From Ensifer adhaerens (GTDB lineage: Bacteria; Pseudomonadota; Alphaproteobacteria; Rhizobiales; Rhizobiaceae): a stretch of DNA of 64,000 bases. The position numbers and the translations under genes were made by a program. A model generated the notes under the pieces. It was not told the origin of the DNA. It did not search any database and saw only the letters and a program-made list of their open reading frames with translations. Positions 34,658-43,571 of this stretch are shown in pieces. Positions within the stretch are counted from its first letter, which is position 1; the number at the start of each line of letters is the position of its first letter. Location: assembly GCF_002007205.1 (NCBI RefSeq), contig NZ_LAZS01000005.1:744001-808000 (forward strand). The letters are read 5' to 3'.

Positions 34658-35146
34658 ATGGATCGCCTAGACCGCAAAATCCTGCGCCTGCTGCAGGAGG
34701 ATTCCACGCTGGCCGTTGCCGACCTTGCCAAGAAGGTGGGACTTTCGACCACGCCGTGCTGGCGGCGCATCCAGAAGATGGAAGAGGATGGCGTCATCCG
34801 CCGCCGCGTCGCGCTTCTCGATCCGGTGAAGATCAACACCAAGGTCACGGTGTTCGTGTCGATCCGTACGAATTCCCACTCGATCGAGTGGCTCCGTCGG
34901 TTCTCGGAGGTCGTTTCGGAGTTTCCGGAAGTGGTCGAATTCTACCGCATGAGCGGCGACGTCGACTATCTGCTGCGCGTGGTCGTGCCTGACATTGCCG
35001 CCTATGACGCGTTCTACAAGCGCATGATCGCCAAGATCGAGATCCGCGACGTGTCCTCGGCCTTCGCCATGGAGCAGATCAAATACACGACCGAGCTGCC
35101 GCTCGACTACATGATCATCGACCAGGCAAAGTCGTCCGAGGACTGA
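34658..35146 (+). CDS. Lrp/AsnC-family transcriptional regulator
   Basis: 162 residues from the ATG at 34658, with GAGAGGGAC upstream. DRLDRKILRLLQEDSTLAVADLAKKVGLSTTPCWRRIQKMEEDGVI is the N-terminal helix-turn-helix; residues 65-150 form the RAM (amino acid-binding) domain (FPEVVEFYRMSGDVDYLLRVVVPD). Such proteins sense amino acids and form octamers. A long AT-rich stretch precedes it, suggesting its own promoter. The regulated genes cannot be inferred from neighbours. Confidence 0.94.
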   Translation: MDRLDRKILRLLQEDSTLAVADLAKKVGLSTTPCWRRIQKMEEDGVIRRRVALLDPVKINTKVTVFVSIRTNSHSIEWLRRFSEVVSEFPEVVEFYRMSGDVDYLLRVVVPDIAAYDAFYKRMIAKIEIRDVSSAFAMEQIKYTTELPLDYMIIDQAKSSED

Positions 35147-35160
35147 TATCGGCGACTGCC

Positions 35161-35856
35161 TCAGGCAAGCCCAAGCCGCGCCAGCACCTTGTCGCTCTTC
35201 AGTTCACGAACCGCGTCCTTGCCCGTCCAGCGGGCGGCGCGGTCGGAACTTTCCGCAAGGCGCTCGGCTAGCGCCAGCGCAGGGCCGTGGCAGGCGGCAT
35301 TGCGCTTGCCGATCTGCCTGAGCGCCCAGTTGACCGCCTTCTTGACGAAGTTGCGCCCATCCGCCGAATGCTGCTCGATCAGCGGCAGCCAGGCGATAAG
35401 CGTGGAATCCGGTTCCTTCTTCAGGTGGACAGCCGCCGTCGCGATCATCGCAAAGGCGATGCGGCGGACGAATTCGCGTTCGTCGGCCGCAAATTCCGGG
35501 ATCAGTTCGCGCTCGACGCGGGCGGTGACGAAAAGATCGGCAACGGTATCGACGACCTCCCAGGAATTGCAGTCGTCCGACCAGCGTCTTGCCTCATCCA
35601 GCGTCAGAGCTTTTGGATCGGCCGTGAAGGCGGCGAGGATGCGCGCCTCGCGAATGCCGGATTGCCAGAGATCATGTGCCCGGCGGTGATCGGCCTTCAC
35701 CAGCCGGGTCACCTTATGCAACTCGACATTGGAAAGCCCGATGGCGGCATCGGTGACGATGCCGAAGCGGGCCATTCCGGCGAGATCGGCTTCAGACCCG
35801 AGAGACCGCAGGTGAGCGATGATCTCGTCTGCGGTCGAGGAGGGGCCAAGGCTCAT
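35161..35856 (-). CDS. AlkD-like DNA alkylation repair protein (HEAT-like)
   Basis: 231 residues of helical repeats. GMARFGIVTDAAIGLSNVELHKVTRLV, RWSDDCNSWEVVDTVADLFV, and FVKKAVNWALRQIGKRNAACHGPALALAERLAESSDRAARW match the DNA alkylation repair (AlkC/AlkD) family. AlkD removes 3- and 7-alkylpurines without base flipping. The Trp and Asp residues that line the active cleft in the family appear present (WEVVD). Its ATG overlaps the stop of the upstream dehydrogenase gene, so the two are coupled. Confidence 0.9.
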   Translation of the reverse strand: MSLGPSSTADEIIAHLRSLGSEADLAGMARFGIVTDAAIGLSNVELHKVTRLVKADHRRAHDLWQSGIREARILAAFTADPKALTLDEARRWSDDCNSWEVVDTVADLFVTARVERELIPEFAADEREFVRRIAFAMIATAAVHLKKEPDSTLIAWLPLIEQHSADGRNFVKKAVNWALRQIGKRNAACHGPALALAERLAESSDRAARWTGKDAVRELKSDKVLARLGLA

Positions 35857-36722
35857 TTTTCGAGGCGGGCGAGCAGCGACGACGTATCCCAGCGATTACC
35901 GCCCATCTCCTGCACATCGCCATAGAACTGGTCGACCAGGGCTGTTACCGGCAGCTTGGCGCCGTTGCGGCGGGCTTCCGCCAGCACGATGTCGAGATCC
36001 TTGCGCATCCAGTCGACGGCGAAGCCGAAGTCGTACTTGCCGGCATTCATCGTCTTGTGGCGGTTTTCCATCTGCCAGGAGCCGGCGGCGCCCTTGGAGA
36101 TGACGTCGACCACCTTCTCGATGTCGAGGCCTGCCTTCTTGCCGAAGTGGATGCCTTCGGCAAGACCCTGCACGAGGCCGGCGATGCAGATCTGGTTGAT
36201 CATCTTGGTGATCTGGCCGGCACCGGCCGGACCCATCAGGCCGACCATGCGGGCAAAGGCCTCGATGACCGGCTTGGCGCGATCGAAGGCGGCTTCGTCG
36301 CCGCCGCACATGACCGTCAGCACGCCGTTTTCGGCACCCGCCTGGCCACCGGAAACCGGGGCATCGACGAAGTGGGCGTTGCACGCCTTCGCAGCTTGGT
36401 AGAGTTCGCGGGCGACTTCGGCCGAAGCGGTGGTGTTGTCGATGAAGACCGCATCGGCGCCCAGCGTCTCGAAGGCGCCGTCCTTGCCGATTGTGACCGA
36501 ACGCAGGTCGTCGTCGTTGCCGACGCATGAGAAGACGAAGTCGGCCCCATCGGCGGCTTCTGCCGGTGTGCGTGCGGCGCGGCCGCCGAACTCGGCCGCC
36601 CATTTCTCGGCCTTGGCGAAGGTGCGGTTATAGACCGTCAGCTCGTGTCCGCCGCGGACCTTGAGGTGGCCGGCCATGGGATAACCCATGACGCCGAGAC
36701 CGATGAATGCGACCTTTGCCAT
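35853..36722 (-). CDS. NAD(P)-dependent beta-hydroxyacid dehydrogenase (3-hydroxyisobutyrate/tartronate-semialdehyde type)
   Basis: 289 residues from the ATG at 36722. The Rossmann motif VAFIGLGVMGYPMAGHL, the substrate loop FVDAPVSGGQAGAENGVL and the catalytic Lys in AGAGQITKMINQICIAG are all intact. These enzymes oxidise beta-hydroxyacids such as 3-hydroxyisobutyrate or reduce tartronate semialdehyde; the substrate is not settled here. Full length for the family. It is the first gene of a coupled pair with AlkD-like. Confidence 0.94.
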   Translation of the reverse strand: MAKVAFIGLGVMGYPMAGHLKVRGGHELTVYNRTFAKAEKWAAEFGGRAARTPAEAADGADFVFSCVGNDDDLRSVTIGKDGAFETLGADAVFIDNTTASAEVARELYQAAKACNAHFVDAPVSGGQAGAENGVLTVMCGGDEAAFDRAKPVIEAFARMVGLMGPAGAGQITKMINQICIAGLVQGLAEGIHFGKKAGLDIEKVVDVISKGAAGSWQMENRHKTMNAGKYDFGFAVDWMRKDLDIVLAEARRNGAKLPVTALVDQFYGDVQEMGGNRWDTSSLLARLEK

Positions 36723-37122
36723 TTTCCGAAGACTCCCATTGCTTTCGCCTTGGTGTAGCCGATGGAGCGGGTGCGGAAAAGAGCGTCGTTGCGGGGCGAA
36801 GGCAACCGGTAGTCGGCAATGGAGATGGTTGTGGCTGCGCGCCGGGAGCATTGGCAGACGCTTCACGCGGAAGAACGCTCACGCCCTGTACATTGCGATA
36901 CAGATCGGCGGCCGCCAAACACACGCGGGATACACCCACCCGCTCTAATCCGAACAACGTTGGCTTCGAAGTTAAGGCCCAACGCGCCCATCGAGGCACG
37001 CTTCGTGTACATGCTCAGTCCCAACGCGCCGACTTCCAGATTGGAAAAGGTGTTTGTCAAAACGCATGCATGGCGGGCCGGGAAGGGAAGCTCTAGCGTC
37101 TGAAGATCAACGAGGCAGGATC
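36723..37122. other. Divergent intergenic stretch, no gene seen
   Basis: Between the dehydrogenase gene and the EamA transporter gene lie 400 bases. A short motif, CCAACGCGCC, occurs twice (36980 and 37020 region), each within a similar context (AAGGCCCAACGCGCC and AGTCCCAACGCGCC). No ORF with a credible ribosome-binding site is present. It holds the promoters of both flanking genes. Confidence 0.4.
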
Positions 37123-38091
37123 ATGAACCAGGGTTTCTACATTGGCGTCCTTGCTGCGCTCTTTGCGGCCTTTGCCTTTTCGCTCAACTTCGTCGTGCCG
37201 TTCATCATCGGTGACTATTCCACCTTTGACTTTGCGCTGGTCCGCCATGTGGTCTCGGCTCTGGTCGGCCTCTGCATCCTGTTTTCAACGAAGGGAGTGA
37301 TCCGACACCTGACGCTGCGAAACGGGCTTTCCGCGCTCTGGCTCGCCTTTATCGGTTATGTCGGCTACTTCCTGACGGTAACGGGAGCCGCCATTTTTGC
37401 CGGGCCGGTGATCGCGCCCGCCTTCCTCGGCCTGGTGCCTATCGCTCTGATGGTGATCGGCAACAAGCGTCAGGGATCAGTCTCATGGCAAGCCCTGATG
37501 GTACCTCTTACGCTGGTGCTGGCCGGTCTCGTTTTTGTCAACGGCACGGCGTTCACCGCCGAGGGGCTGGAATCTGTCCGTTCATTCTGGATCGGCGTTC
37601 CGCTGGCGCTAGCCGCAGTGGCGTTGTGGGTCTGGTTCGCGATTGCCAACCAGGCGGCATTGTCGGCCCGGCCGGAAATGCCCTCCGGCGTGTGGTCTGC
37701 GCTGATACTCGTGGGCGGCGGTATCCTGATGCTGGCCTTCTACCCCGCGGGTGCCGCGATGGGCCTCTTCCAGCTGCCAAAACTGGGTTTCGGGTGGCAT
37801 GCCGCCGGATCGCTCTATCTCTGGGGCACTGCGTTCGCGCTTCTGGCGACGGTCTGCGGCGTATGGGCGTGGAATATCGCCTCAAGAAGCTTGCCCGTTG
37901 CGCTGGCCGCGCAGCTGATCGTCTCGGAGACCGCGTTTGGCGTCATCGGCGGTCTTGTCGTCCACGCCCGCTGGCCGACCGCGATGGAAGTTGCAGGGGT
38001 GGCAATCCTGATTGCAGGCGTGGTGCTGTCCGTCCGAATCTTCTACGAAAGGCAGTTTCCAGCGGGCAAGCCGGCGCTGGCGCACCAGTAG
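37123..38091 (+). CDS. EamA/DMT-family transporter
   Basis: 322 residues from the ATG at 37123. Ten hydrophobic segments in two five-helix EamA halves. FVVPFIIGDYSTFDFALVRHVVSALVG and FAGPVIAPAFLGLVPIALMVIGNKR mark the first half; SLPVALAAQLIVSETAFGVIGGLVVHARWPTAMEVAGVAILIAGVVLSV the second. Likely exports or imports a metabolite such as an amino acid; substrate unknown. Confidence 0.93.
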   Translation: MNQGFYIGVLAALFAAFAFSLNFVVPFIIGDYSTFDFALVRHVVSALVGLCILFSTKGVIRHLTLRNGLSALWLAFIGYVGYFLTVTGAAIFAGPVIAPAFLGLVPIALMVIGNKRQGSVSWQALMVPLTLVLAGLVFVNGTAFTAEGLESVRSFWIGVPLALAAVALWVWFAIANQAALSARPEMPSGVWSALILVGGGILMLAFYPAGAAMGLFQLPKLGFGWHAAGSLYLWGTAFALLATVCGVWAWNIASRSLPVALAAQLIVSETAFGVIGGLVVHARWPTAMEVAGVAILIAGVVLSVRIFYERQFPAGKPALAHQ

Positions 38092-38188
38092 CTGCATCGC
38101 CTCTCGCCCCTGTGGCCGCCCGGAGCGGCTGGTCCGCTTCGGGTCGGACGTAGGCCGCGGCATTTGCGGCACAACACCCGAAACGTGC

Positions 38189-38217
38189 GAAGGGCGCATC
38201 CTGCGATGCGCCCTTCG
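38189..38217. terminator. Hairpin terminator between convergent genes
   Basis: CGAAGGGCGCAT-CCTGC-ATGCGCCCTTCG, between the EamA gene and the convergent methyltransferase gene. The flanking T-run is weak, so it may be a stabilising stem rather than an efficient terminator. Confidence 0.6.
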
Positions 38218-38271
38218 CTTGATGGCTCTAACAGCGCCGCGAACCTGTCCCCGGATCGGAGCGGCCTCAGA

Positions 38272-39099
38272 TCACGGCTTGAAGCGCGCGACCACCAGAT
38301 GTCCGGGGATCGGTTCGCCTTCTTCCAGCCGCACCGTGATGTCGCCGACCTCGATGATCTCGAAGCCGGTGGCCGCAAGCCGGTCGCGCAGGTAGCTCTC
38401 CGCGTGGGCAAAGCGCTGATGCGGGCCAACCATGAAATTGCGTCCGGCGAAGGTTTCTGCCGGCAGGGTCTCGCTGGAGAAGATCAGCAGGCCGCCCGGC
38501 ACCAGATTGTCGACGGCACCGAAGAACAGCGCTTCGAGCGCACCCATATAGGGCAGCACATCGGTGGCGACGATCAGATCGAACGGCTCGTCGTCATTGT
38601 CGTCGAGAAAGTCGACCGCTTCGGCGACATAGAGCGTCTCGTAGAGATCCTTTTCATGGGCGATCTCGACCATGTTTTCCGAAAGATCGACACCGGTGAT
38701 GTCTTCGGCCATGTCCCGCAGCGCGCCGCCGGTAAGCCCCGTGCCGCAGCCGAGATCGAGCACCCGATCGAAGGGGCCGAGTTCGAGCGCCTGGAGGCGC
38801 TGGCGTACGAGAAGCGGCACGCAGTAGCCGAGCTGGTCGACGAGCACGTTGTCGAAGACTTCGGCATGCTGATCGAAGAGGGTGGCGACATAGGCGTCCG
38901 GCGCCTTCACCGGCGTCTCGCCGCGTCCCATCGAGGCCAGCCGCACCGCAGCGCCGCCGTGATCTTCCGGATCGAGCGCCAGCACTTCGGCATAGGCTTC
39001 AGCGGCGGCATCGAACTTGCCGGACTTTTCCAGGGAGAGGGCGCGGTTATAGGCTTCCGCCAGCGCTTCCTCGTCGATTTTCGTGCTCTTTTGGGTCAT
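38272..39099 (-). CDS. SAM-dependent methyltransferase with N-terminal TPR
   Basis: 275 residues. Residues 10-55 form a TPR-like pair of helices (ALAEAYNRALSLEKSGKFDAAAEAYAEVL). The methyltransferase domain begins near residue 85; motif I RVLDLGCGTGLTGGALRD, ITGVDLSENMVEIA and FDLIVATDVLPYMG are clear. The architecture recalls predicted TPR-methyltransferases of Rhizobiales. The methyl acceptor is unknown. It diverges from the DUF2270 gene. Confidence 0.92.
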   Translation of the reverse strand: MTQKSTKIDEEALAEAYNRALSLEKSGKFDAAAEAYAEVLALDPEDHGGAAVRLASMGRGETPVKAPDAYVATLFDQHAEVFDNVLVDQLGYCVPLLVRQRLQALELGPFDRVLDLGCGTGLTGGALRDMAEDITGVDLSENMVEIAHEKDLYETLYVAEAVDFLDDNDDEPFDLIVATDVLPYMGALEALFFGAVDNLVPGGLLIFSSETLPAETFAGRNFMVGPHQRFAHAESYLRDRLAATGFEIIEVGDITVRLEEGEPIPGHLVVARFKP

Positions 39100-39281
39100 G
39101 GGCGCTTCTTACGTCCGCAGACCGGTTTTGGCAATCGCCGTCCGTGCCCGCCCATTGCGAAAGCCGGCCGCAAAACGCAGTTCCGACGCCGAAAAACGGC
39201 GTCGTTCGGCGCTGTCGGGATTTATCGGCGGCAGGAAAGGAGTCATGATCATAAGCATAAGAAAAGACGGGAGGAATGCCG

Positions 39282-40007
39282 ATGTCCGCCGAGCTTGGGC
39301 CGCTGATCTTGAGCACTGAGATCAAGGAGCCGAAGGGCCCGCCTTTGCCGCAGACGTCGCAAGAGCAGATCAACGCGGTCGTGCACTATTATCGCGGTGA
39401 AATGGGACGCATGGCCGGCTGGCGCGACCGCATCGACCGCACTTCGAACTGGGCGATCACCGTCGTTGCGGCACTGCTTTCCGTATCGCTGTCGACACCG
39501 TCGTCACACCACGGCGTGCTGCTCTTCGCCATGTTGCTGATCACGCTGCTGCTCCTCATCGAGGCGCGGCGCTACCGCTTCTTCGACGTCTACCGCGCCC
39601 GCGTGCGCCAGTTGGAACGGGGATACTTCGCCCAGATCCTCGCCCCTGATGGGGCACCGAACCTCAACTGGGCGGCAGCGATCGCCAAGAGCCTGCGCAA
39701 GCCCGCTTTCCTGATGAGCTACCGCGAGGCGCTTTGCCGGCGGCTGCAGCGCAATTATTGCTGGATGTACCTAATCCTGCTGCTTGCCTGGGCGCTGAAG
39801 ATTTCCTCGCCGAAGATCTCCACCAACGGCGAACCCTTCGGTCACGTGCGCTCTTGGGCCGATGTTGCCCAGAACGCGGCGCTCGGTCCGGTACCCGGCT
39901 GGCCGGTAGTCATCGCTGTCGTGCTGTTTTACGGGCTGGTACTCTACGGCTCGCTGCACAAAGAGCCGCGCGAAGGTGAACTGGCGCACGGGGAGGTGCA
40001 TGTCTGA
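39282..40007 (+). CDS. DUF2270 membrane protein
   Basis: 241 residues from the ATG at 39282, which has GGGAGG at 39269-39274 at ideal spacing; the ATG at 39276 is too close. VVHYYRGEMGRMAGWRDRIDRTSNWAITVVAALLS, LLIEARRYRFFDVYRARVRQLERGYFAQIL and FLMSYREALCRRLQRNYCWMYLILLLAW match DUF2270. Four or five membrane segments. Function unknown. Confidence 0.88.
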   Translation: MSAELGPLILSTEIKEPKGPPLPQTSQEQINAVVHYYRGEMGRMAGWRDRIDRTSNWAITVVAALLSVSLSTPSSHHGVLLFAMLLITLLLLIEARRYRFFDVYRARVRQLERGYFAQILAPDGAPNLNWAAAIAKSLRKPAFLMSYREALCRRLQRNYCWMYLILLLAWALKISSPKISTNGEPFGHVRSWADVAQNAALGPVPGWPVVIAVVLFYGLVLYGSLHKEPREGELAHGEVHV

Positions 40008-40139
40008 GGCGCATGTCCAAGATGTCCCCTGCGGCTCGCCGCTGGCTGCCGTATGTGCCCAAGATGTTCAACGGCCGTGCCGGCTTGGCTCGATCGCAGA
40101 CCTTCCGGTCGTGCTTGATCCGTCTCTGCTCCAACCGCC

Positions 40140-40406
40140 TCAATGCAGAATGAGCTCGCCTTTCAGCGCTCGCCATTCCGTTGCCGAGATCAGCTTGCGG
40201 TGCACGTAGCGCACCGAATGCAGCGGCCCGTCCAGTTTCTCTTCCCAGAATTTCAGGAAGCTGCGCATTTCCGGGAAGTCCGGAGCGATGTCGTAGTGCT
40301 GCCAGATATAGGTTTGCAGGAAGGCCGGATGGTCGGGCAGGTGGTAGAGGATCTGCGCCGTCGTCAGTCCGTAGCCCTTGAGCTGAAGTTCCATCTCGTT
40401 CGTCAT
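40140..40406 (-). CDS. usg: Usg-family protein
   Basis: 88 residues with GAGGT before the ATG at 40406. KGYGLTTAQILYHLPDHPAFLQTYIWQHYDIAPDFPEMRSFLKFWEEKLDGPLHSVRYVHR is the Usg family hallmark, found across Rhizobiales. Function unknown; the name comes from a historical label near tryptophan genes. It is monocistronic. Confidence 0.93.
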   Translation of the reverse strand: MTNEMELQLKGYGLTTAQILYHLPDHPAFLQTYIWQHYDIAPDFPEMRSFLKFWEEKLDGPLHSVRYVHRKLISATEWRALKGELILH

Positions 40407-40507
40407 GTGGACCTCACTTCTCGCAAAGGTTGGTCCCTATGATGAAACGCCTGATTTGTTAATCAAGGGCTAATATTTGTCTCGAAGTGAAACTTTCGCG
40501 TGAAATA

Positions 40508-40553
40508 ACAAAAGCTTGGCAGCATCTCGCAGGGAGTGCTGCCAAGCTTCTTT
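40508..40553 (-). terminator. Rho-independent terminator of the amino acid ABC operon
   Basis: On the minus strand AAGCTTGGCAGCA, an 11-base loop, TGCTGCCAAGCTT and then TTGTTATTT, 18 bases after the last permease gene. Long perfect stem. Confidence 0.85.
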
Positions 40554-40571
40554 GACGTGACCGGCGAATGC

Positions 40572-41402
40572 TTATCGCTTCAGGTGGCGCGTCAGCCGCG
40601 CTTCCAGCAGGCTCCAGATGTTGCGCAGGATCTCCACCATGATGAGGTAGAGAATGGCCGCCCAGATATACATCTGGAAGTCGAAGGTGCGGGAGAAGGC
40701 GTAGCGGGTTTCGCCCATGAGATCGAAGACCGTGACGATCGCGACGATCGCCGAGCCCTTGATCATCAGGATGATCTCGTTGCCGTAGGGGCGAAGCGCC
40801 ACGATCATCGCCTGCGGCAGGATGATCTTCCAGAAGGCGACGCGCTGGGGCAGGCCGAGGGCGTCTGCCCCTTCGCGCTGGCCGCGCGGCACGCTCTCGA
40901 TCGCCCCGCGCAGGATCTCCGCCTGGTAAGCTGCGGTGTTGAGCGTAAAGGCGAAGATCGCGCAATTCCAGGCGTCGCGGAAGAACCACCACAGACCGAC
41001 CGCTTCGAGCTGCGGGCGGAAACTGCCGAGGCCGTAATAGATCAGGAAGAGCTGCGCGAGCAGCGGCGTGCCGCGGAAGAAGTAGACGTAGCCGTAGGCG
41101 AACCAGGACAGGAACCTGTTCTTCGACATGCGGGCAAAGGCAATCGGCAGGGACAGGATGGCGCCCATGACGATCGAAAGACCGACGAGCATCAGCGTCA
41201 CGCCGAGACCGTTCAGGAAGCGGGGGCCGTATCTGGCGAACTTCTCCGGATCCCAGCCGCCAACCACGGTCAGGAAGATACCGACGCCGAGCGCCAGCCA
41301 GATGCCGAGCGCGACGCTGCCGACGAAGCGGCTGAGTGTATAGGGCTTCGGCGGAACCGGCGGCGGAGCCTGCGGCGGGATCATCGTTGCAACGACACTC
41401 AT
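40572..41402 (-). CDS. Polar amino acid ABC transporter permease (HisM type)
   Basis: 276 residues. Five membrane segments; the family EAA loop is GAIESVPRGQREGADALGLPQRVAFWKIILPQAM. FRGTPLLAQLFLIYYGLG and NTAAYQAEILRGAIES are typical of lysine/arginine/ornithine/octopine-class permeases. It forms a heterodimer with the permease encoded just upstream, with which it overlaps by four bases (ATGA). No ATPase gene follows. Confidence 0.94.
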   Translation of the reverse strand: MSVVATMIPPQAPPPVPPKPYTLSRFVGSVALGIWLALGVGIFLTVVGGWDPEKFARYGPRFLNGLGVTLMLVGLSIVMGAILSLPIAFARMSKNRFLSWFAYGYVYFFRGTPLLAQLFLIYYGLGSFRPQLEAVGLWWFFRDAWNCAIFAFTLNTAAYQAEILRGAIESVPRGQREGADALGLPQRVAFWKIILPQAMIVALRPYGNEIILMIKGSAIVAIVTVFDLMGETRYAFSRTFDFQMYIWAAILYLIMVEILRNIWSLLEARLTRHLKR

Positions 41403-42202
41403 CGGCCCATCTCCGCACGCTTGGTTCGCCGTTCGAGGTAAGAGAAGACGATCGACGAGATCATCGCGAGGATCAGGAAGAGCACGCAGGCGACACCATA
41501 GAACTCGAAGGCCTGCTTGGTCACACGGGCGGCAATGCCGGTCTGGCGCAGGATGTCCGTCAGGCCCACGACCGAGACGAGGGCGGTGTCCTTGAGCAGC
41601 GCCATCCAGAGATTGCCGAGGCCGGGAAGCGCGATGCGCACGAGCTGCGGCAGGATGATGAGGCGCATGGTTCTGCCGCGGTGCAAACCAAGGGCATCGC
41701 CGGCCTCATACTGTCCGTGCGGAATGGCCTTGAAGGCCGAGAGCAGGACCTCGGAGCAATAGGCGGAGAAGACGACACCGAGGGCGATCATGCCGGCGAA
41801 GAAGGCATTGATCTCCACCGGGCCTTCATAGCCGAGCGACGCCAGCAGTTGCTGAACGAGGATCTGCAGGCCGTAATACACGATGAACAGCGTCAGCAGT
41901 TCGGGCAGGCCGCGGAAGATCGTCGTATAGATGTTGGCGGCCGTTCGCACGGTGCGCTCTTCGGACTGCTTTCCGAGAGCGATGAAGAAGCCGATCAGCA
42001 GGCCCACAGGCAGCGTGGCGATGGCGAGGCTCGCGGTAACGACGAAGCCGTAGGCGATATCGTCGCCCCAACCGGTGTCGCCGCAGGCCAGCAGCGTGCC
42101 TGGTGCGAACCAGGTAAAGACCCCGACCGGGCCGCAGAATGGATCGACGATCGATCCGATCCAGGAGAGGATGGAGTAGAAGCCGGCAAACAACCCGCTC
42201 AT
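41399..42202 (-). CDS. Polar amino acid ABC transporter permease (HisQ type)
   Basis: 267 residues. The EAA loop is AIPHGQYEAGDALGLHRGRTMRLIILPQLVRIALPGLGN; FRGLPELLTLFIVYYGLQ and FSAYCSEVLLSAFKA are characteristic. An N-terminal extension of about 40 residues (GSIVDPFCGPVGVFTWFAPGTLLACGD) precedes the core. It is separated from the binding-protein gene by 168 bases that contain a terminator-like hairpin, so it is likely expressed at a lower level. Confidence 0.94.
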   Translation of the reverse strand: MSGLFAGFYSILSWIGSIVDPFCGPVGVFTWFAPGTLLACGDTGWGDDIAYGFVVTASLAIATLPVGLLIGFFIALGKQSEERTVRTAANIYTTIFRGLPELLTLFIVYYGLQILVQQLLASLGYEGPVEINAFFAGMIALGVVFSAYCSEVLLSAFKAIPHGQYEAGDALGLHRGRTMRLIILPQLVRIALPGLGNLWMALLKDTALVSVVGLTDILRQTGIAARVTKQAFEFYGVACVLFLILAMISSIVFSYLERRTKRAEMGR

Positions 42203-42269
42203 GTCAGAGATTTCCCCTTTGCGCTGTTCTTATGCGTATCGATCGCGCTTTGTTTTAGGCTCTTGTCAA

Positions 42270-42304
42270 ACAAAAACGGCGGAAGGGCAAGCCTTCCGCC
42301 GTTG
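42270..42304 (-). terminator. Intercistronic terminator/attenuator between binding protein and permeases
   Basis: On the minus strand CGGCGGAAGG-CTTGC-CCTTCCGCCG followed by TTTTTGTTT. It follows the binding-protein gene. Partial read-through would make the periplasmic protein in excess over the permeases, a known arrangement in ABC importers. Confidence 0.8.
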
Positions 42305-42370
42305 CAATTTTCGCATCAACCGACGTTTTTCCGGCATGATTCACTAGGAAATCGCACCGGAAACCGTCAA

Positions 42371-43153
42371 TCAGCTGCCATAAACGTCGAATGGGAAGTA
42401 CTTTTCGTTGATTTCCTTGTACTTGCCGTTGGCGCGGATCGCTTCGATCGCCTTGTTGAACTTTTCGCGCAGCGCATCGTCGCCCTTGCGAACGGCAATG
42501 CCGGCGCCGTCGCCGTTGATAACCGGGTCGATCGGCAGGGTACCGAGCAGCTTGCAGCAGGCGCCGTCAGTCGTCTTCAGCCATTCGGAGAGCACGACGA
42601 CGTCGTCTATGACCGCATCGATACGGCCGTTGGCAATGTCGAGCTTGTACTCGTCAGCCGTGGGATAGAGCTTGATTTCGGCACCCTTCATATGCGCTTC
42701 GGCATAGTTGGAATGGGTGGTCGAGCCTTGAGCGCCGAGTGCCTTGCCCTGAAGGGCGGCGGCCGTTGCCTCGGTGATCGGCGAATCCTTCGGCACGACG
42801 ATTGCCGGCGGGGTGTTGTAGTACTTGTTGGTGAAGTCGACCTTTTCCTTGCGCTCGGCGGTGATCGACATGGACGCGATGATGGCGTCGAACTTCTTGG
42901 CGATGAGCGCCGGAATGATGCCGTCCCAGTCCTGCGTCACAAAGGTGCACTCGGCCTTCATTTCCACGCACAGCGCCTTGGCGATGTCGATGTCGAAGCC
43001 CGTCAGCGTGCCGTCCGCTTCCAGGTTGTTGAAGGGCGGGTAGGCGCCTTCCGTGCCGATCACGACCTTTTCGCCGTCGGCCATGGCCGAGCCTGCCATG
43101 AGCACGAAAACGGCAGCCGATGCGGCGGCTGCCAGCCGCTTGGAAATACGCAT
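42371..43153 (-). CDS. Polar amino acid ABC transporter substrate-binding protein
   Basis: 260 residues from the ATG at 43153, with GAGG upstream. A signal peptide (about 1-25, AAAASAAVFVLMAGSAMA) targets the periplasm. VVIGTEGAYPPFNNLEADGTLTGFDIDIAKALC and DWDGIIPALIAKKFDAIIASMSITAERKEKVDFTNKYYNTPP are the ligand-binding pattern of the lysine/arginine/ornithine/octopine group. The ligand is probably a basic or polar amino acid. First gene of the operon. Confidence 0.94.
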   Translation of the reverse strand: MRISKRLAAAASAAVFVLMAGSAMADGEKVVIGTEGAYPPFNNLEADGTLTGFDIDIAKALCVEMKAECTFVTQDWDGIIPALIAKKFDAIIASMSITAERKEKVDFTNKYYNTPPAIVVPKDSPITEATAAALQGKALGAQGSTTHSNYAEAHMKGAEIKLYPTADEYKLDIANGRIDAVIDDVVVLSEWLKTTDGACCKLLGTLPIDPVINGDGAGIAVRKGDDALREKFNKAIEAIRANGKYKEINEKYFPFDVYGS

Positions 43154-43571
43154 GATAGTCCTCTCTGTTGGTCGACATCCGGCATTGTTGTTTTTCGCGG
43201 ATGCCAATTTCAGCCGGGGCGTCTGCCGCCGGTTGTGGCGATATTCGTACTCTTTTCCAGTAAAAATCAACAGGAAAGCGAAGGTCCTCACCGGGAAAAG
43301 GATTTCGACCGGAGATTGCGTCGAAGGCGACGCAATGAACATGAACGGCGCGTTCAGCGGCGGTTAATCTTGGCTTCGCTAGCCCTAGTGGAGGAACCGG
43401 TTCGCGGTTCGGGCGTTGCGTTGGACCGGGCGTTGCGCGGGCAACACAAAAAAGCCGGAACCTTGGGTCAAGGCCCCGTAAGAATTCACGTTCGCATTCG
43501 ATTCTTCCATATGCCATGGATTGGAAAAGGGATGCGGGCCAGGACCTCCCAGGAAGAGGAAGGAAGACAAA
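43154..43571. other. Divergent intergenic stretch, no gene seen
   Basis: About 420 bases between the ABC binding-protein gene and the OmpA-family gene. It must hold both promoters. A stretch of GGTTCGCGGTTCGGGCGTTGC followed by AACACAAAAAAGCCGG is GC-rich with a short A-run. I see no ORF or named repeat. Confidence 0.4.

Noticed and set aside
36960-37040. Minus-strand peptide with repeated GALGL motif
   Set aside because: It results from two short CCAACGCGCC repeats; no start signal and no conserved protein I recognise.
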